DNA from: Planococcus circulans
GTDB lineage: Bacteria > Bacillota > Bacilli > Bacillales_A > Planococcaceae
Assembly (NCBI RefSeq): GCF_020023385.1
Contig: NZ_JAIQCL010000011.1
Coordinates: 30,515 to 94,514 of the forward strand
DNA: 64,000 nucleotides
Direction of reading: 5' to 3'
Positions 25,573 to 33,978 of the stretch are shown one piece after another. The notes beneath the pieces were generated by a model. It searched no databases. It was not told the DNA's origin and saw nothing but the letters and a program-made list of their open reading frames with translations. The translations under genes and the position numbers were made by a program. Numbering within the stretch: position 1 is the stretch's first letter; the number at the start of each line of letters is the position of its first letter.

Positions 25573-25608
25573 AAAACGGCAATGGCTGGGAACAGGCATT
25601 GCCGTTTT
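25573..25608. terminator. Bidirectional terminator
   Basis: AAAACGGCAATG (25573-25584) and CATTGCCGTTTT (25597-25608) form a perfect 12-bp stem. A-run and T-run flanks serve both the Nudix gene and the converging gene on the minus strand. Confidence 0.85.
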
Positions 25609-25620
25609 ATCTAATTCTTT

Positions 25621-25992
25621 CTACTTCAAGTAATACAAAGCAATGGAAACCAGCAGACTGCTTAGGCAAAAGAGCAGTCCGATTTGTAGAAAAGAGATTC
25701 GGTTCGGGAATTCCTTTCGGTAATCCGCTGACTCAAAAGAACGTTTTTCACTTTCCCGGATCAGCTGGTCTTTTTTATTTACTTTTGCAAAAAAGTTTCG
25801 GGTGCTTTTGAAAAAAGCTGTAAAAAATTGCCCCTCGATCAATACCATGATGAAATAGATCATGACCAGCAAAAGCCCGACCAAAAATAACGCATCAAAC
25901 CAGGTCAGGATTGTCCACTGCCTATATAGGAAGAAAGGCAACACGAGTGAGCTGCCCAGGGAAACCAAAAACAAAAATCCTTTAAAATTCAT
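25621..25992 (-). CDS. DUF3899-type membrane protein
   Basis: A 123-residue membrane protein with three predicted helices: residues 4-23, 28-52 and 100-122. A basic cytoplasmic loop separates helices 2 and 3 (FKSTRNFFAKVNKKDQLIRESEKR). The layout fits the DUF3899 family of Bacillales, of unknown function. The start at 25992 (MNFKGF) is preferred over the longer frame to 26031, since AAAGGG lies upstream. Confidence 0.7.
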   Translation of the reverse strand: MNFKGFLFLVSLGSSLVLPFFLYRQWTILTWFDALFLVGLLLVMIYFIMVLIEGQFFTAFFKSTRNFFAKVNKKDQLIRESEKRSFESADYRKEFPNRISFLQIGLLFCLSSLLVSIALYYLK

Positions 25993-26064
25993 GCATGTCG
26001 ACCCTTTCTTTACATAATAGAAGATTACCATGTTATTTATATATTTGAAAATTTAAACATCTTG

Positions 26065-26093
26065 TTGCCATTTTTTGCAATAACAATTATGAT
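26065..26093 (+). promoter_or_regulatory. Sigma-A promoter of the opp operon
   Basis: TTGCCA (26065-26070) and TATGAT (26088-26093) are separated by exactly 17 bases. The -10 box lies about 35 bases upstream of the oppA start. Confidence 0.7.
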
Positions 26094-26127
26094 TAAAGAG
26101 AATAATCAAAAAACTGGGGGTAGGAAA

Positions 26128-27771
26128 ATGGGGAGAAAGAGAAAAACACAGATTTTCATGATCATGATTGCATTCGTTTTATTTTTATCGGGATGTAACT
26201 TCAATTCTTCCGAAAGTTCGAATGAGGAGAACGCAGCAGCAGAAGGGGAAGCTGGGCAAGTATTGAACATCTCGACTACGGCAGACATTCCTACTTTAGA
26301 TTCGACAAAAGCACATGACGGCATTGCGTTTACGGTGCTGAATAATGTCAATGAAGGACTTTACCGCCAAGATGAAAACCACGAACCGATTGAAGCATTA
26401 GTAACGGAACATACAGAAAACGAGGATCAAAGTGTACATACTTTCACATTGCGCGACTCGAACTGGAGCAATGGGGATCCGGTTACAGCACAGGATTTCG
26501 AATATGCCTGGAAACGCGTCATGAAAGACGCAAGCCCGTATAACTTTATGTTCGTAACCGCAGGGATCAAAAATGCTGAAGCGATCATGAACGAAGAAAT
26601 GGATGCAGAAGAATTAGGCGTTAAAGCAATTGATGAGAAGACATTGGAAGTTACCTTAGAGGCAGCAAATCCATTGTTCCAGTCATTGATGACATTCCCG
26701 ACTTTCCTGCCTCAAAACCAGAAGTTTGTTGAAGAGCAAGGGGACCAATACGCATTGGAAGCGGAAAACATCCTGTTCAACGGACCATTTACATTGGTTG
26801 ATTGGACACATGAGCAAGGTTGGAAGTACGAAAAGAACGAAGATTACTGGGATGCAGATACAGTTCAGCTTGATGCAGTGAATGCCTATGTCGTCAAAGA
26901 CCCGGCAGCTGGTGTCAACTTGTACGAAACAAACAAAGTGGATCGCATTGTCTTAAGTTCAGAGGCCGTTGACCAGAACAAAGACGACGAAAACTTTGAC
27001 ACAATCCTGGAACCGGAAATCATTTTCCTTCGCTTCAATCATAACCATCCGGTACTGGGCAATAAAAACATCCGCCAAGCAGTCAATATGGCGATTGATA
27101 AAGAAAGTTTAACAGATGTTATTTTGAAGAACGGTTCTACAGCATTAAACGGTGTGGTTCCGGAAGGGTTCTTTAAATCTCCGTCAGGCGAAGATTTCCG
27201 TGACTTGAACGGGGACTTTAACACAGGCACGGTTGAAGAAGCTCAAGCACTTTGGGAAAAGGGCTTGAAAGAAACCGGCGCAACAGAAGTCACAGTCTCC
27301 ATTAACATCGCGGATTCTGAAGACCATAAAAAAGTGGCTGAGTACATCCAGGCACAATTGGAAGACAATCTTCCAGGATTCAAATTGGATATCAAAGCAG
27401 TTCCTTTCGCACAGCGTCTGGAAATCGAAAAGGCAGTCGAGTACGACTTGTCCCTTTCCTCATGGGGACCGGATTACAGCGACCCGATGACGTATTTGGA
27501 TATGTGGCTGGAAGGCGGATCCGCTAACCGCATGGATTATTCAAATGCCAAGTTGGAAGAATTGGTATCAGCAGCAAGAACGGAAACAGATCTTGAAGCC
27601 CGCTACCAAATGCTGTTGGACATTGAGAAAATCCTGTTGGAAGAAGATGCAGCAATCGTGCCGCTTTACCAAGAAGGCGCAGCTGTCTTGATGAGAAGCA
27701 AAATCAAAAATCTATTGGTGCATCCAACTGGGGCTTCATTCTCCTACAAATGGGTGACGATCGAAGAATAA
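26128..27771 (+). CDS. oppA: Oligopeptide ABC transporter substrate-binding lipoprotein
   Basis: Extracellular peptide-binding lipoprotein of the SBP_bac_5 family. Signal peptide of about 22 residues ending in the lipobox LSGC, with the Cys then lipidated. A low-complexity Ser/Glu linker follows, then the mature domain with NVNEGLYRQDENHEP and WSNGDPVTAQDFEYAWKRV, typical of OppA/DppE. It has 547 residues from the ATG at 26128, after GGGGGTAGG. It heads oppA-B-C-D but is separated from oppB by a terminator and tandem repeats. Confidence 0.93.
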   Translation: MGRKRKTQIFMIMIAFVLFLSGCNFNSSESSNEENAAAEGEAGQVLNISTTADIPTLDSTKAHDGIAFTVLNNVNEGLYRQDENHEPIEALVTEHTENEDQSVHTFTLRDSNWSNGDPVTAQDFEYAWKRVMKDASPYNFMFVTAGIKNAEAIMNEEMDAEELGVKAIDEKTLEVTLEAANPLFQSLMTFPTFLPQNQKFVEEQGDQYALEAENILFNGPFTLVDWTHEQGWKYEKNEDYWDADTVQLDAVNAYVVKDPAAGVNLYETNKVDRIVLSSEAVDQNKDDENFDTILEPEIIFLRFNHNHPVLGNKNIRQAVNMAIDKESLTDVILKNGSTALNGVVPEGFFKSPSGEDFRDLNGDFNTGTVEEAQALWEKGLKETGATEVTVSINIADSEDHKKVAEYIQAQLEDNLPGFKLDIKAVPFAQRLEIEKAVEYDLSLSSWGPDYSDPMTYLDMWLEGGSANRMDYSNAKLEELVSAARTETDLEARYQMLLDIEKILLEEDAAIVPLYQEGAAVLMRSKIKNLLVHPTGASFSYKWVTIEE

Positions 27772-27792
27772 AGACAGGTTTACAGCTTATAG

Positions 27793-27834
27793 ATACGAGG
27801 GTGTAGCCGATTGACGGGCGCCCTCGTATTTTTT
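27793..27834 (+). terminator. Terminator after oppA
   Basis: ATACGAGGG (27793-27801) pairs with CCCTCGTAT (27821-27829), with a 19-base loop and a T-run to 27834. It probably attenuates expression of the downstream permease genes relative to oppA. Confidence 0.75.
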
Positions 27835-27870
27835 GATGACTTGCGCATTTCGGGTTGTCGGGGCTTAACA

Positions 27871-28140
27871 GGCGCTTGCGCTTTTCTTCCTTGTCCAGGC
27901 TTCAGCGCCCAGCTCTTTGGGTCATAAGCCAACTCAGCTGTGCGGCTGAAAACATGCCACTTCGCTGATTCGTCTTATGCCCGGCAGAGCTACACGGGCG
28001 CTTGCGCTTTTCTTCCTTGTCCAGGCTTCAGCGCCCAGCTCTTTGGGTCATAAGCCAACTCAGCTGTGCGGCTGAAAACATGCCACTTCGCTGATTCGTC
28101 TTATGCCCGGCAGAGCTACACGGGCGCTTGCGCTTTTCTT
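27871..28140. repeat. Structured repeat family B, two tandem copies plus partial
   Basis: GGCGCTTGCG recurs at 27871, 27997 and 28123, a 126-bp period. The two full copies look identical. Each can fold into a long irregular hairpin: outer AGCGCCC/GGGCGCT, then AGCTCT/AGAGCT, CATAAG/CTTATG and inner GC-rich stems. It lies between oppA and oppB. Confidence 0.85.
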
Positions 28141-28167
28141 ATTACCCTACAGAACTGAGGTGTTCGC

Positions 28168-29097
28168 ATGAAACGTTATTTACTGCAGCGAATCGGCTTT
28201 ATGCTCATTACGCTTTTCATCATTGTGACAGCGACCTTTTTCCTGATGCAGCTGTTGCCGGGTACGCCATTCACCAATCCGGAGAAATTGACCGATAGCC
28301 AGCTGGCTATTTTGAACGCTAAATATGGGCTGGATCAGCCGGTCGCCATCCAATACATCCAGTACATCGGCAACCTGGTACAAGGTGACTTGGGTTATTC
28401 GTTTCAGCATGAAGGACGGACGGTCACCAGCATGATCAGTGATCGGATCGGCCCTTCAGCATTTATCGGGTTGCAGGCGTTGGTTATTGGAGCAATTATC
28501 GGGCTTGTATTAGGAATTGTTTCCGCCTTGAAGCATAATTCCGTTCTGGATTATGGCTCAGTGACATTAGCCGTCTTGGGAATGTCAATTCCGTCATTCG
28601 TCTTCGCAGCATTGCTGCAATACTATGTGGGCGTTAAATTGGAATGGCTGCCTGTCGCTTTATGGGAAGGCTATTCTAGTACGCTGCTGCCCTCGATTGC
28701 TTTGTCAGTGACCGTGACGGCTACAGTTGCAAGATTTATCCGCAGTGAAATGCTCGAAGTGATCGGCCAGGATTACATCATCACAGCGAGAGCAAAGGGT
28801 TTGAAAGAAAATCAGGTCATTGTGAAGCACGTCATCCGCAATGCACTGATTCCGGTGGTCACGATGCTTGGGCCGCTTGCGGTGTCGATTATGACGGGAA
28901 CCTTGGTCATCGAAAAGATATTCGCAGTGCCCGGACTTGGTGAACAATTCACCTTGTCGATTCTGGTATTGGATTATAGCGTAATCATGGGAATCACCAT
29001 TTTCTATAGCGCTTTGTTCATTTTTGTGGTCTTTGTTGTAGACATTATCTACAGCTTCCTGGATCCACGCATTAATTATAAGGGGGAATCAGCATGA
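28168..29097 (+). CDS. oppB: Oligopeptide ABC transporter permease OppB
   Basis: Inner-membrane permease of 309 residues with six predicted helices. The DppB/OppB N-terminus is clear (MKRYLLQRIGFMLITLFIIVTATFFLMQLLPGTPF). The EAA loop is ITARAKGLKENQVIVKHVIRNALIPVV. It pairs with OppC to form the channel for peptide import. GAGGTG precedes the ATG and the end overlaps oppC by four bases. Confidence 0.94.
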   Translation: MKRYLLQRIGFMLITLFIIVTATFFLMQLLPGTPFTNPEKLTDSQLAILNAKYGLDQPVAIQYIQYIGNLVQGDLGYSFQHEGRTVTSMISDRIGPSAFIGLQALVIGAIIGLVLGIVSALKHNSVLDYGSVTLAVLGMSIPSFVFAALLQYYVGVKLEWLPVALWEGYSSTLLPSIALSVTVTATVARFIRSEMLEVIGQDYIITARAKGLKENQVIVKHVIRNALIPVVTMLGPLAVSIMTGTLVIEKIFAVPGLGEQFTLSILVLDYSVIMGITIFYSALFIFVVFVVDIIYSFLDPRINYKGESA

Positions 29098-30152
29098 CGA
29101 AAAACACACCACACCTTCCCCCGCATCAGGACCTGCAGGCACAAAATCAATATGCCTACGATGACATTCCATCAGACTTATTTGTGAAAGCGCCGCTGGA
29201 TCAGCGAAAAAGCGAAGAAATCGGAACGCCGTCGGTATCTTTCTGGAAAGAAGCTTTTCAGCGTCTCGTCAAAAATAAAGGGGCCATGATTTCGCTCGTA
29301 CTGCTCATTTTCTTGATTGTGCTGGCGTTGATTGGGCCAAGCATGAATGAGTTTTCCTACCGCGAACAAAATCTGGTGCATTCCAACATGCCACCGAAAG
29401 TTCAAGGCTTGGAATGGCTGGGCTTCAATGGTCAAAATTCCCAGGGCGTGGATGAGTACGCTGAGCGGGAAGTCCAGATCAATTACTGGTTCGGAACAGA
29501 TGAATTCGGCCGCGATCTTTGGACGCGGGTATGGAAAGGGACGCAAATTTCCTTGTTCATCGCTTTAGTGGCCGCCTTTCTCGATTTGGTGATCGGCGTC
29601 ATTTATGGCGGCATCTCTTCATTTTATGGAGGGCGCATCGATAATGTCATGCAGCGGATCATCGAAATCCTGATGGGAATTCCGAACTTGATTGTCATCA
29701 TCCTCTTCATCCTGGTCCTGGAGCCGGGCATTACCTCTATTATTCTCGCGATGGTCATCACTGGCTGGGTCGGCATGGCACGTGTGGTGCGTGGCCAGGT
29801 GCTGCAGTTGAAAGGGCAGGAATTTGTACTGGCGTCACGGACGCTTGGTGCCTCGAATCCACGGCTGATTTCAAAGCATCTTCTGCCGAATGTCATGGGA
29901 CCGATCATCGTAACAGTCATGTTCACGATTCCGACCGCTATTTTCTTTGAAGCGTTTTTGAGTTTTATCGGCCTTGGGCTGCAGGCGCCTCTCGCATCGC
30001 TTGGTGTATTGATTGAAGACGGCTACAAATCAATGCGGTATTTTCCGTATAAATTGATTTTCCCGGCTTTGGTCATCAGCATCATCATGATTTCATTCAA
30101 CTTGCTTGGCGACGGTCTGCGTGATGCATTAGATCCGAAAATGAGAAAATAG
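29094..30152 (+). CDS. oppC: Oligopeptide ABC transporter permease OppC
   Basis: Second channel subunit, 352 residues. It has a soluble N-terminal extension (about 60 residues, Pro/Gln/Asp-rich), the OppC_N helix, and the binding-protein-dependent permease domain. The EAA motif is VLASRTLGASNPRLISKHLLPNVMGP. GTDEFGRDLWTRVWKGTQISL is characteristic of OppC/DppC. It starts within the oppB stop (ATGA). Confidence 0.94.
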   Translation: MTKNTPHLPPHQDLQAQNQYAYDDIPSDLFVKAPLDQRKSEEIGTPSVSFWKEAFQRLVKNKGAMISLVLLIFLIVLALIGPSMNEFSYREQNLVHSNMPPKVQGLEWLGFNGQNSQGVDEYAEREVQINYWFGTDEFGRDLWTRVWKGTQISLFIALVAAFLDLVIGVIYGGISSFYGGRIDNVMQRIIEILMGIPNLIVIILFILVLEPGITSIILAMVITGWVGMARVVRGQVLQLKGQEFVLASRTLGASNPRLISKHLLPNVMGPIIVTVMFTIPTAIFFEAFLSFIGLGLQAPLASLGVLIEDGYKSMRYFPYKLIFPALVISIIMISFNLLGDGLRDALDPKMRK

Positions 30153-30165
30153 GGGAGGGTTCACC

Positions 30166-31188
30166 ATGAGCAATACTATTCTGACAGTCGATAACCTGCA
30201 CGTGGCATTTAAAACCCAAACCGGTAAACTGACAGCGGTGCGGGGAGTCAACTTTGAATTGAAAAAAGGCGAGACGCTGGCGATTGTCGGCGAATCCGGT
30301 TCAGGCAAGTCGGTCACCGCCAAATCCATTATGCAGCTGTTGCCGGCAGCCACTACCGAAGTGACCAAAGGCGACATTGTCTATAATGGCAACAGTTTGT
30401 TGAAGATGTCCAAACGACAAATCACCGACTTGCGTGGCTCTGAAATTTCGATGGTTTTCCAGGATCCGATGACTTCGCTGAATCCGACAATGAAAGTCGG
30501 CAAACAGATCATGGAAGGCGTTCAACGTCATGAGCAGCTGACAAAAGCGCAGGCGCGTGAGCGGGCGCTGGAAATGCTCAAGCTGGTCGGGATTCCGCAA
30601 GCGGAAAGCCGGCTCGACAATTACCCGCATCAATTTTCGGGCGGTATGAGGCAGCGCGTGGTCATTGCATTGGCGCTTGCCTGCAACCCGAAAGTGCTGA
30701 TTGCGGACGAACCGACAACGGCACTTGATGTCACCATTCAGGCGCAGATTCTGGATTTGATGAAGGATCTGCAAAAGAAAACGGAAACTGCCATCATTTT
30801 GATCACCCATGATTTGGGCGTGGTCGCCAATATGGCCGATCGGGTCGCTGTCATGTATGGCGGCAAAATTGTGGAGCAGGGAACGCTGGATGAAATCTTT
30901 TACAATCCGCAGCATCCCTATACATTGGGCCTGCTGCAATCCATGCCGAAGCTCAATGAAGACCGATCGCAGCCGCTTATGCCGATCGCAGGCTCACCGC
31001 CCAATCTGGCAACGCTTGGAGAAGGCTGTGCATTTGCTGCACGGTGTCCGCATACGATGTCGGTATGCCATACCTATACACCGCGCGATACGGTGACGGA
31101 AACAGGCCATTCTGTGGCTTGCTGGCTACAGGATGATCGGGTATCGGCATCACGTGATCTTGTAGAGACAGGCAGTTCTTCTTCGTAA
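30166..31188 (+). CDS. oppD: Oligopeptide ABC transporter ATP-binding protein OppD
   Basis: Cytoplasmic ATPase of the importer, 340 residues. Walker A GESGSGKS lies near residue 43. Signature FSGGMRQRV and Walker B VLIADEPTTALDVT follow. The oligopeptide-transporter C-terminal domain contains the Cys-rich segment CAFAARCPHTMSVC. A strong terminator follows directly, so the usual partner ATPase oppF is missing from this locus. Confidence 0.94.
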   Translation: MSNTILTVDNLHVAFKTQTGKLTAVRGVNFELKKGETLAIVGESGSGKSVTAKSIMQLLPAATTEVTKGDIVYNGNSLLKMSKRQITDLRGSEISMVFQDPMTSLNPTMKVGKQIMEGVQRHEQLTKAQARERALEMLKLVGIPQAESRLDNYPHQFSGGMRQRVVIALALACNPKVLIADEPTTALDVTIQAQILDLMKDLQKKTETAIILITHDLGVVANMADRVAVMYGGKIVEQGTLDEIFYNPQHPYTLGLLQSMPKLNEDRSQPLMPIAGSPPNLATLGEGCAFAARCPHTMSVCHTYTPRDTVTETGHSVACWLQDDRVSASRDLVETGSSSS

Positions 31189-31199
31189 ACTAGACAGTC

Positions 31200-31239
31200 A
31201 AAAAACCAGTAAGGCCAATTGGCCTTACTGGTTTTTTTT
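31200..31239. terminator. Bidirectional terminator after oppD
   Basis: A perfect palindrome centred at 31218/31219 (arms AACCAGTAAGGCC and GGCCTTACTGGTT, tight AATT centre), with A-rich and T-rich flanks. It serves oppD and possibly the converging pxpA. Confidence 0.85.
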
Positions 31240-31280
31240 GCTGTGGGCAAGAGGCTTAAAAAAGTCTGTTGTTGCCGTTA

Positions 31281-32051
31281 TTAAACGAATTCGCCTACTT
31301 TTGCGATGTCGATCCCGGCTTCTTTCAAGGATTTTGAAATCCGGATGGCAAAATCTAGTGCGTGGATACCGTCACCGTGAATGCAGATGGTATCCGCCTG
31401 TAGCTCAGTATCGGTCTGGTCAACGGTCGCCACTTTGTTTTCCTTGACCATCCGAATGACTTGGTCGATGGCAACCTGCGAATCGGTGATCAACGCGTTG
31501 CTTTGTGTCCTCGGTGTCAACGAGCCGTCCCTTTGATAAGTTCGGTCGGAAAACACTTCATTGGCCGTCCGCAATCCTATTTTCTCTCCGGCTTTGATGA
31601 TTTCACTGCCGGATAATCCGAACAGCACCAGCTCCGGATCGATTTTGTAGACAGCTTCCGCAATGGCTTCAGACAAGGCAGCATCTTTAACTGCCATATT
31701 GTATAAGGCGCCATGCGCTTTGACATGCTGCAGCTGTCCGCCTTCGGCTTTGACAAAGCCCGACAAGGCACCAATCTGATACACGGTCAAATCGTAGGCT
31801 TCCTGAGGCGACAAGGCGATGTTCCGGCGGCCAAAGCCAACCAGGTCCTGCAAACCGGGATGGGCACCAATCCCGACGTTCTTATCGAGAGCCAGTTGAA
31901 CTGTTTTTCGCATCGTCGACGGATCGCCGGCGTGGAAGCCGCAGGCGATATTCGCTGATGTTATGTAATCGAGTATTTCTTCATCATTGCCCATCCGGTA
32001 GGCTCCGAAACTTTCTCCCATATCGCAATTCAAATCCACTTTATTGATCAT
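31281..32051 (-). CDS. pxpA: 5-oxoprolinase subunit PxpA (LamB/YcsF family)
   Basis: Subunit of the ATP-dependent 5-oxoprolinase PxpABC, which opens the damage metabolite 5-oxoproline to glutamate. [19 protein letters not shown] at the N-terminus and the [15 protein letters not shown] segment identify the LamB/YcsF family. It has 256 residues. The start at 32051 was chosen because GGAGG lies seven bases upstream. Its ATG overlaps the pxpC stop, so translation is coupled. It is the last gene of pxpB-pxpC-pxpA. Confidence 0.93.
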   Translation of the reverse strand: MINKVDLNCDMGESFGAYRMGNDEEILDYITSANIACGFHAGDPSTMRKTVQLALDKNVGIGAHPGLQDLVGFGRRNIALSPQEAYDLTVYQIGALSGFVKAEGGQLQHVKAHGALYNMAVKDAALSEAIAEAVYKIDPELVLFGLSGSEIIKAGEKIGLRTANEVFSDRTYQRDGSLTPRTQSNALITDSQVAIDQVIRMVKENKVATVDQTDTELQADTICIHGDGIHALDFAIRISKSLKEAGIDIAKVGEFV

Positions 32052-33028
32052 GTCCATTCCTCCCATTTTAATTGGATGGCGGCTTTCAATTCCCGGATCG
32101 ATTGTTCCTGCTCGATCAACCGCTGCTGGGCATTGGCCAGGGAAATCTCCTTGAAGCGCAACTGCTGGCCAGGCTTTAATTGGCTGATGAGCGGCAAATC
32201 GACAGAAGCGGCCTGTCCGATTTTTGGATAGCCTCCTGTCGTTTGGCGGTCTGCCAGCAATACAATCGGATTGCCGTCTGCTGGTACTTGGACAGAGCCG
32301 AAAGCCACCGCTTCCGAAATCAGTTCTGCAGGAGTTTCGAGTGACAGGCGAGGACCTTCCAACCGGTAGCCCATGCGGTCTGAGTTGGAAGAAACGGCAA
32401 AAGCTTCATTGAAAATCCGCTTTTTGCTGTCTGCATCGAATACATCGAATTGTCGTCCCGTCATCATGCGAATCACCGGTTCATCAAAATAACGGACAGG
32501 CGGCACAAGCCAATCAAACTCGTTTTCGGTGTTCTGTTGTAATGCTTTTTGCTGCTGAGGTGTCATTTGGCCAACTGCAAGCAAGTCTCCTTTTTCCAGC
32601 GCGCGCCCTTGAAAACCACCAATTCCAGCACGCAGGTAAGTGGATCTGCTGCCCATAACTAGCGGAACATCGATGCCGCCCGCAATTGCCAAGTAACAGC
32701 GGGCGCCTATTCGAGGCTCACCAAACGTTAGGGTGCTGCCTTTGGCGACAGTGAGCATCCGCCACATTTTAACGGCCACGCCATCTATCTCAGGTTCCAG
32801 GTCTCCACCGCATAAAGCGATGTTGGCATCTTCGGCGAATTCGATCACCGGCCCCATCAAGGTGATTTCAAGTGTGGCAGCCTGTTCCTCATTGCCGACC
32901 AACAAATTGGCTAGCCGGTGTGCAATAGGATCCATAGCGCCGCTGGCAATGACGCCATATTTCTGGAAGCCGGTCCGACCCAGATCCTGTACAGTGGTCT
33001 GCAGGCCGCTTTTACGGATTTTCAGCAT
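32048..33028 (-). CDS. pxpC: 5-oxoprolinase subunit PxpC (KipA, biotin-dependent carboxyltransferase-like)
   Basis: 326-residue subunit of 5-oxoprolinase, formerly called KipA/YbgK. Typical features are [18 protein letters not shown] at the N-terminus, [24 protein letters not shown], and the [19 protein letters not shown] segment. It overlaps pxpB by 17 bases and pxpA by four. In B. subtilis the corresponding proteins were first described as regulators of KinA. The enzymatic role is now established for the family. Confidence 0.93.
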   Translation of the reverse strand: MLKIRKSGLQTTVQDLGRTGFQKYGVIASGAMDPIAHRLANLLVGNEEQAATLEITLMGPVIEFAEDANIALCGGDLEPEIDGVAVKMWRMLTVAKGSTLTFGEPRIGARCYLAIAGGIDVPLVMGSRSTYLRAGIGGFQGRALEKGDLLAVGQMTPQQQKALQQNTENEFDWLVPPVRYFDEPVIRMMTGRQFDVFDADSKKRIFNEAFAVSSNSDRMGYRLEGPRLSLETPAELISEAVAFGSVQVPADGNPIVLLADRQTTGGYPKIGQAASVDLPLISQLKPGQQLRFKEISLANAQQRLIEQEQSIRELKAAIQLKWEEWT

Positions 33029-33713
33029 CTGGATCTTCCCCCCCCCACGTATGATAGTCTTCTTCTGAAATTTCCCGGAAAATAACTTTGTCTCCTGCCC
33101 GAAGCAGGCTGGGAATTTCGTTTTCAGGCCGAAACAGGCGAAGCGGCGTTCTGCCGATCAATTGCCAGCCGCCCGGTGTTTCGATCGGATAGACGCCGGT
33201 CTGCATACCGGCAATGCCTACTGTCCGTTCGGGAATGCGGAGACGCGGCGAATCGCGCCTTGGTGCTGAAATTTGTTCGGACATCCCGCTGAGAAAAGGA
33301 AAACCGGGGGCGAAACCGATCATGTTGACCGAATAAGTGCCTGCGGTATGGATGTCGATGACTTCGCGTGGAGTCAGTCCATTATGCTGCGCTACGAACT
33401 CCAGATCAGGACCGAACTCACCGCCATAACAGACGGGAATTTCAACGGTGCTAAATTCGACAGCCAGATCATCGCCGGGATGCATCAGTAGTTCCGCCAG
33501 TTCCATTTGGACATTCTCGTATAGAGCCACGCAAGGATTATAGAAGACTGTAACGGTCACGAATGCGGGAATAAATTCAATCATCCATTCCGGCTGCCGG
33601 CTTTCCAGCAGAGCCGAGACTTTTCTGACCAGCTGTTCTGTGTGTGCATTGATGTCATTGCCGAGTTCAATGACAATCGCCTGATCACCGAGCGGCGAAA
33701 AAGAAGGGTTCAT
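33012..33713 (-). CDS. pxpB: 5-oxoprolinase subunit PxpB (KipI family)
   Basis: First gene of the operon, 233 residues. N-terminal PLGDQAIVIELGN and the cyclophilin-like domain (YSVNMIGFAPGFPFLSGM, RTVGIAGMQTGVYPIETPGGWQLIGRTP) identify the KipI family. The ribosome binding site GGAGATGAG precedes the ATG. The C-terminal codons run through a tract of nine G residues (33039-33047) that also lies directly upstream of the pxpC start. Confidence 0.93.
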   Translation of the reverse strand: MNPSFSPLGDQAIVIELGNDINAHTEQLVRKVSALLESRQPEWMIEFIPAFVTVTVFYNPCVALYENVQMELAELLMHPGDDLAVEFSTVEIPVCYGGEFGPDLEFVAQHNGLTPREVIDIHTAGTYSVNMIGFAPGFPFLSGMSEQISAPRRDSPRLRIPERTVGIAGMQTGVYPIETPGGWQLIGRTPLRLFRPENEIPSLLRAGDKVIFREISEEDYHTWGGEDPDAENP

Positions 33714-33814
33714 CTACTCATCTCCATTTACAGACTATTCGTGCTTATTCCATTTAGTATAAAGCTTTTGGGAGAACAGGGAAAGATGGGGCAGGTGCAG
33801 CTTTCCTGTCGACT

Positions 33815-33919
33815 GAAAGTATCTGGGCGGTATTGGTAAGTATTCCGGCTCAATTGAAAAGTATGTTGGGTGAAATGGAAAGTATTTTTGCCCAATCAGA
33901 AAGTATCTCCAATTAATTG
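33815..33919. repeat. Degenerate 21-bp tandem array, five units
   Basis: Units start at 33815, 33836, 33857, 33878 and 33899, exactly 21 bp apart. Each begins with (G/A)(A/T)AAGTAT followed by a variable 13-base remainder. It lies between the pxp operon and an amino-acid-binding protein gene. The period of about two helical turns suggests phased protein-binding sites, but that is inference. Confidence 0.8.
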
Positions 33920-33941
33920 GAAGAAGCCACCCGGCAACAGA

Positions 33942-33975
33942 AAAAGAAGCCACTCCATCAAGAGCGGCTTCTTTT
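33942..33975. terminator. Terminator after the amino-acid-binding protein gene
   Basis: AAAGAAGCC (33943-33951) pairs with GGCTTCTTT (33966-33974) with flanking A and T runs. On the minus strand it directly follows the gene at 33979-34827. Confidence 0.8.
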
Positions 33976-33978
33976 GTC

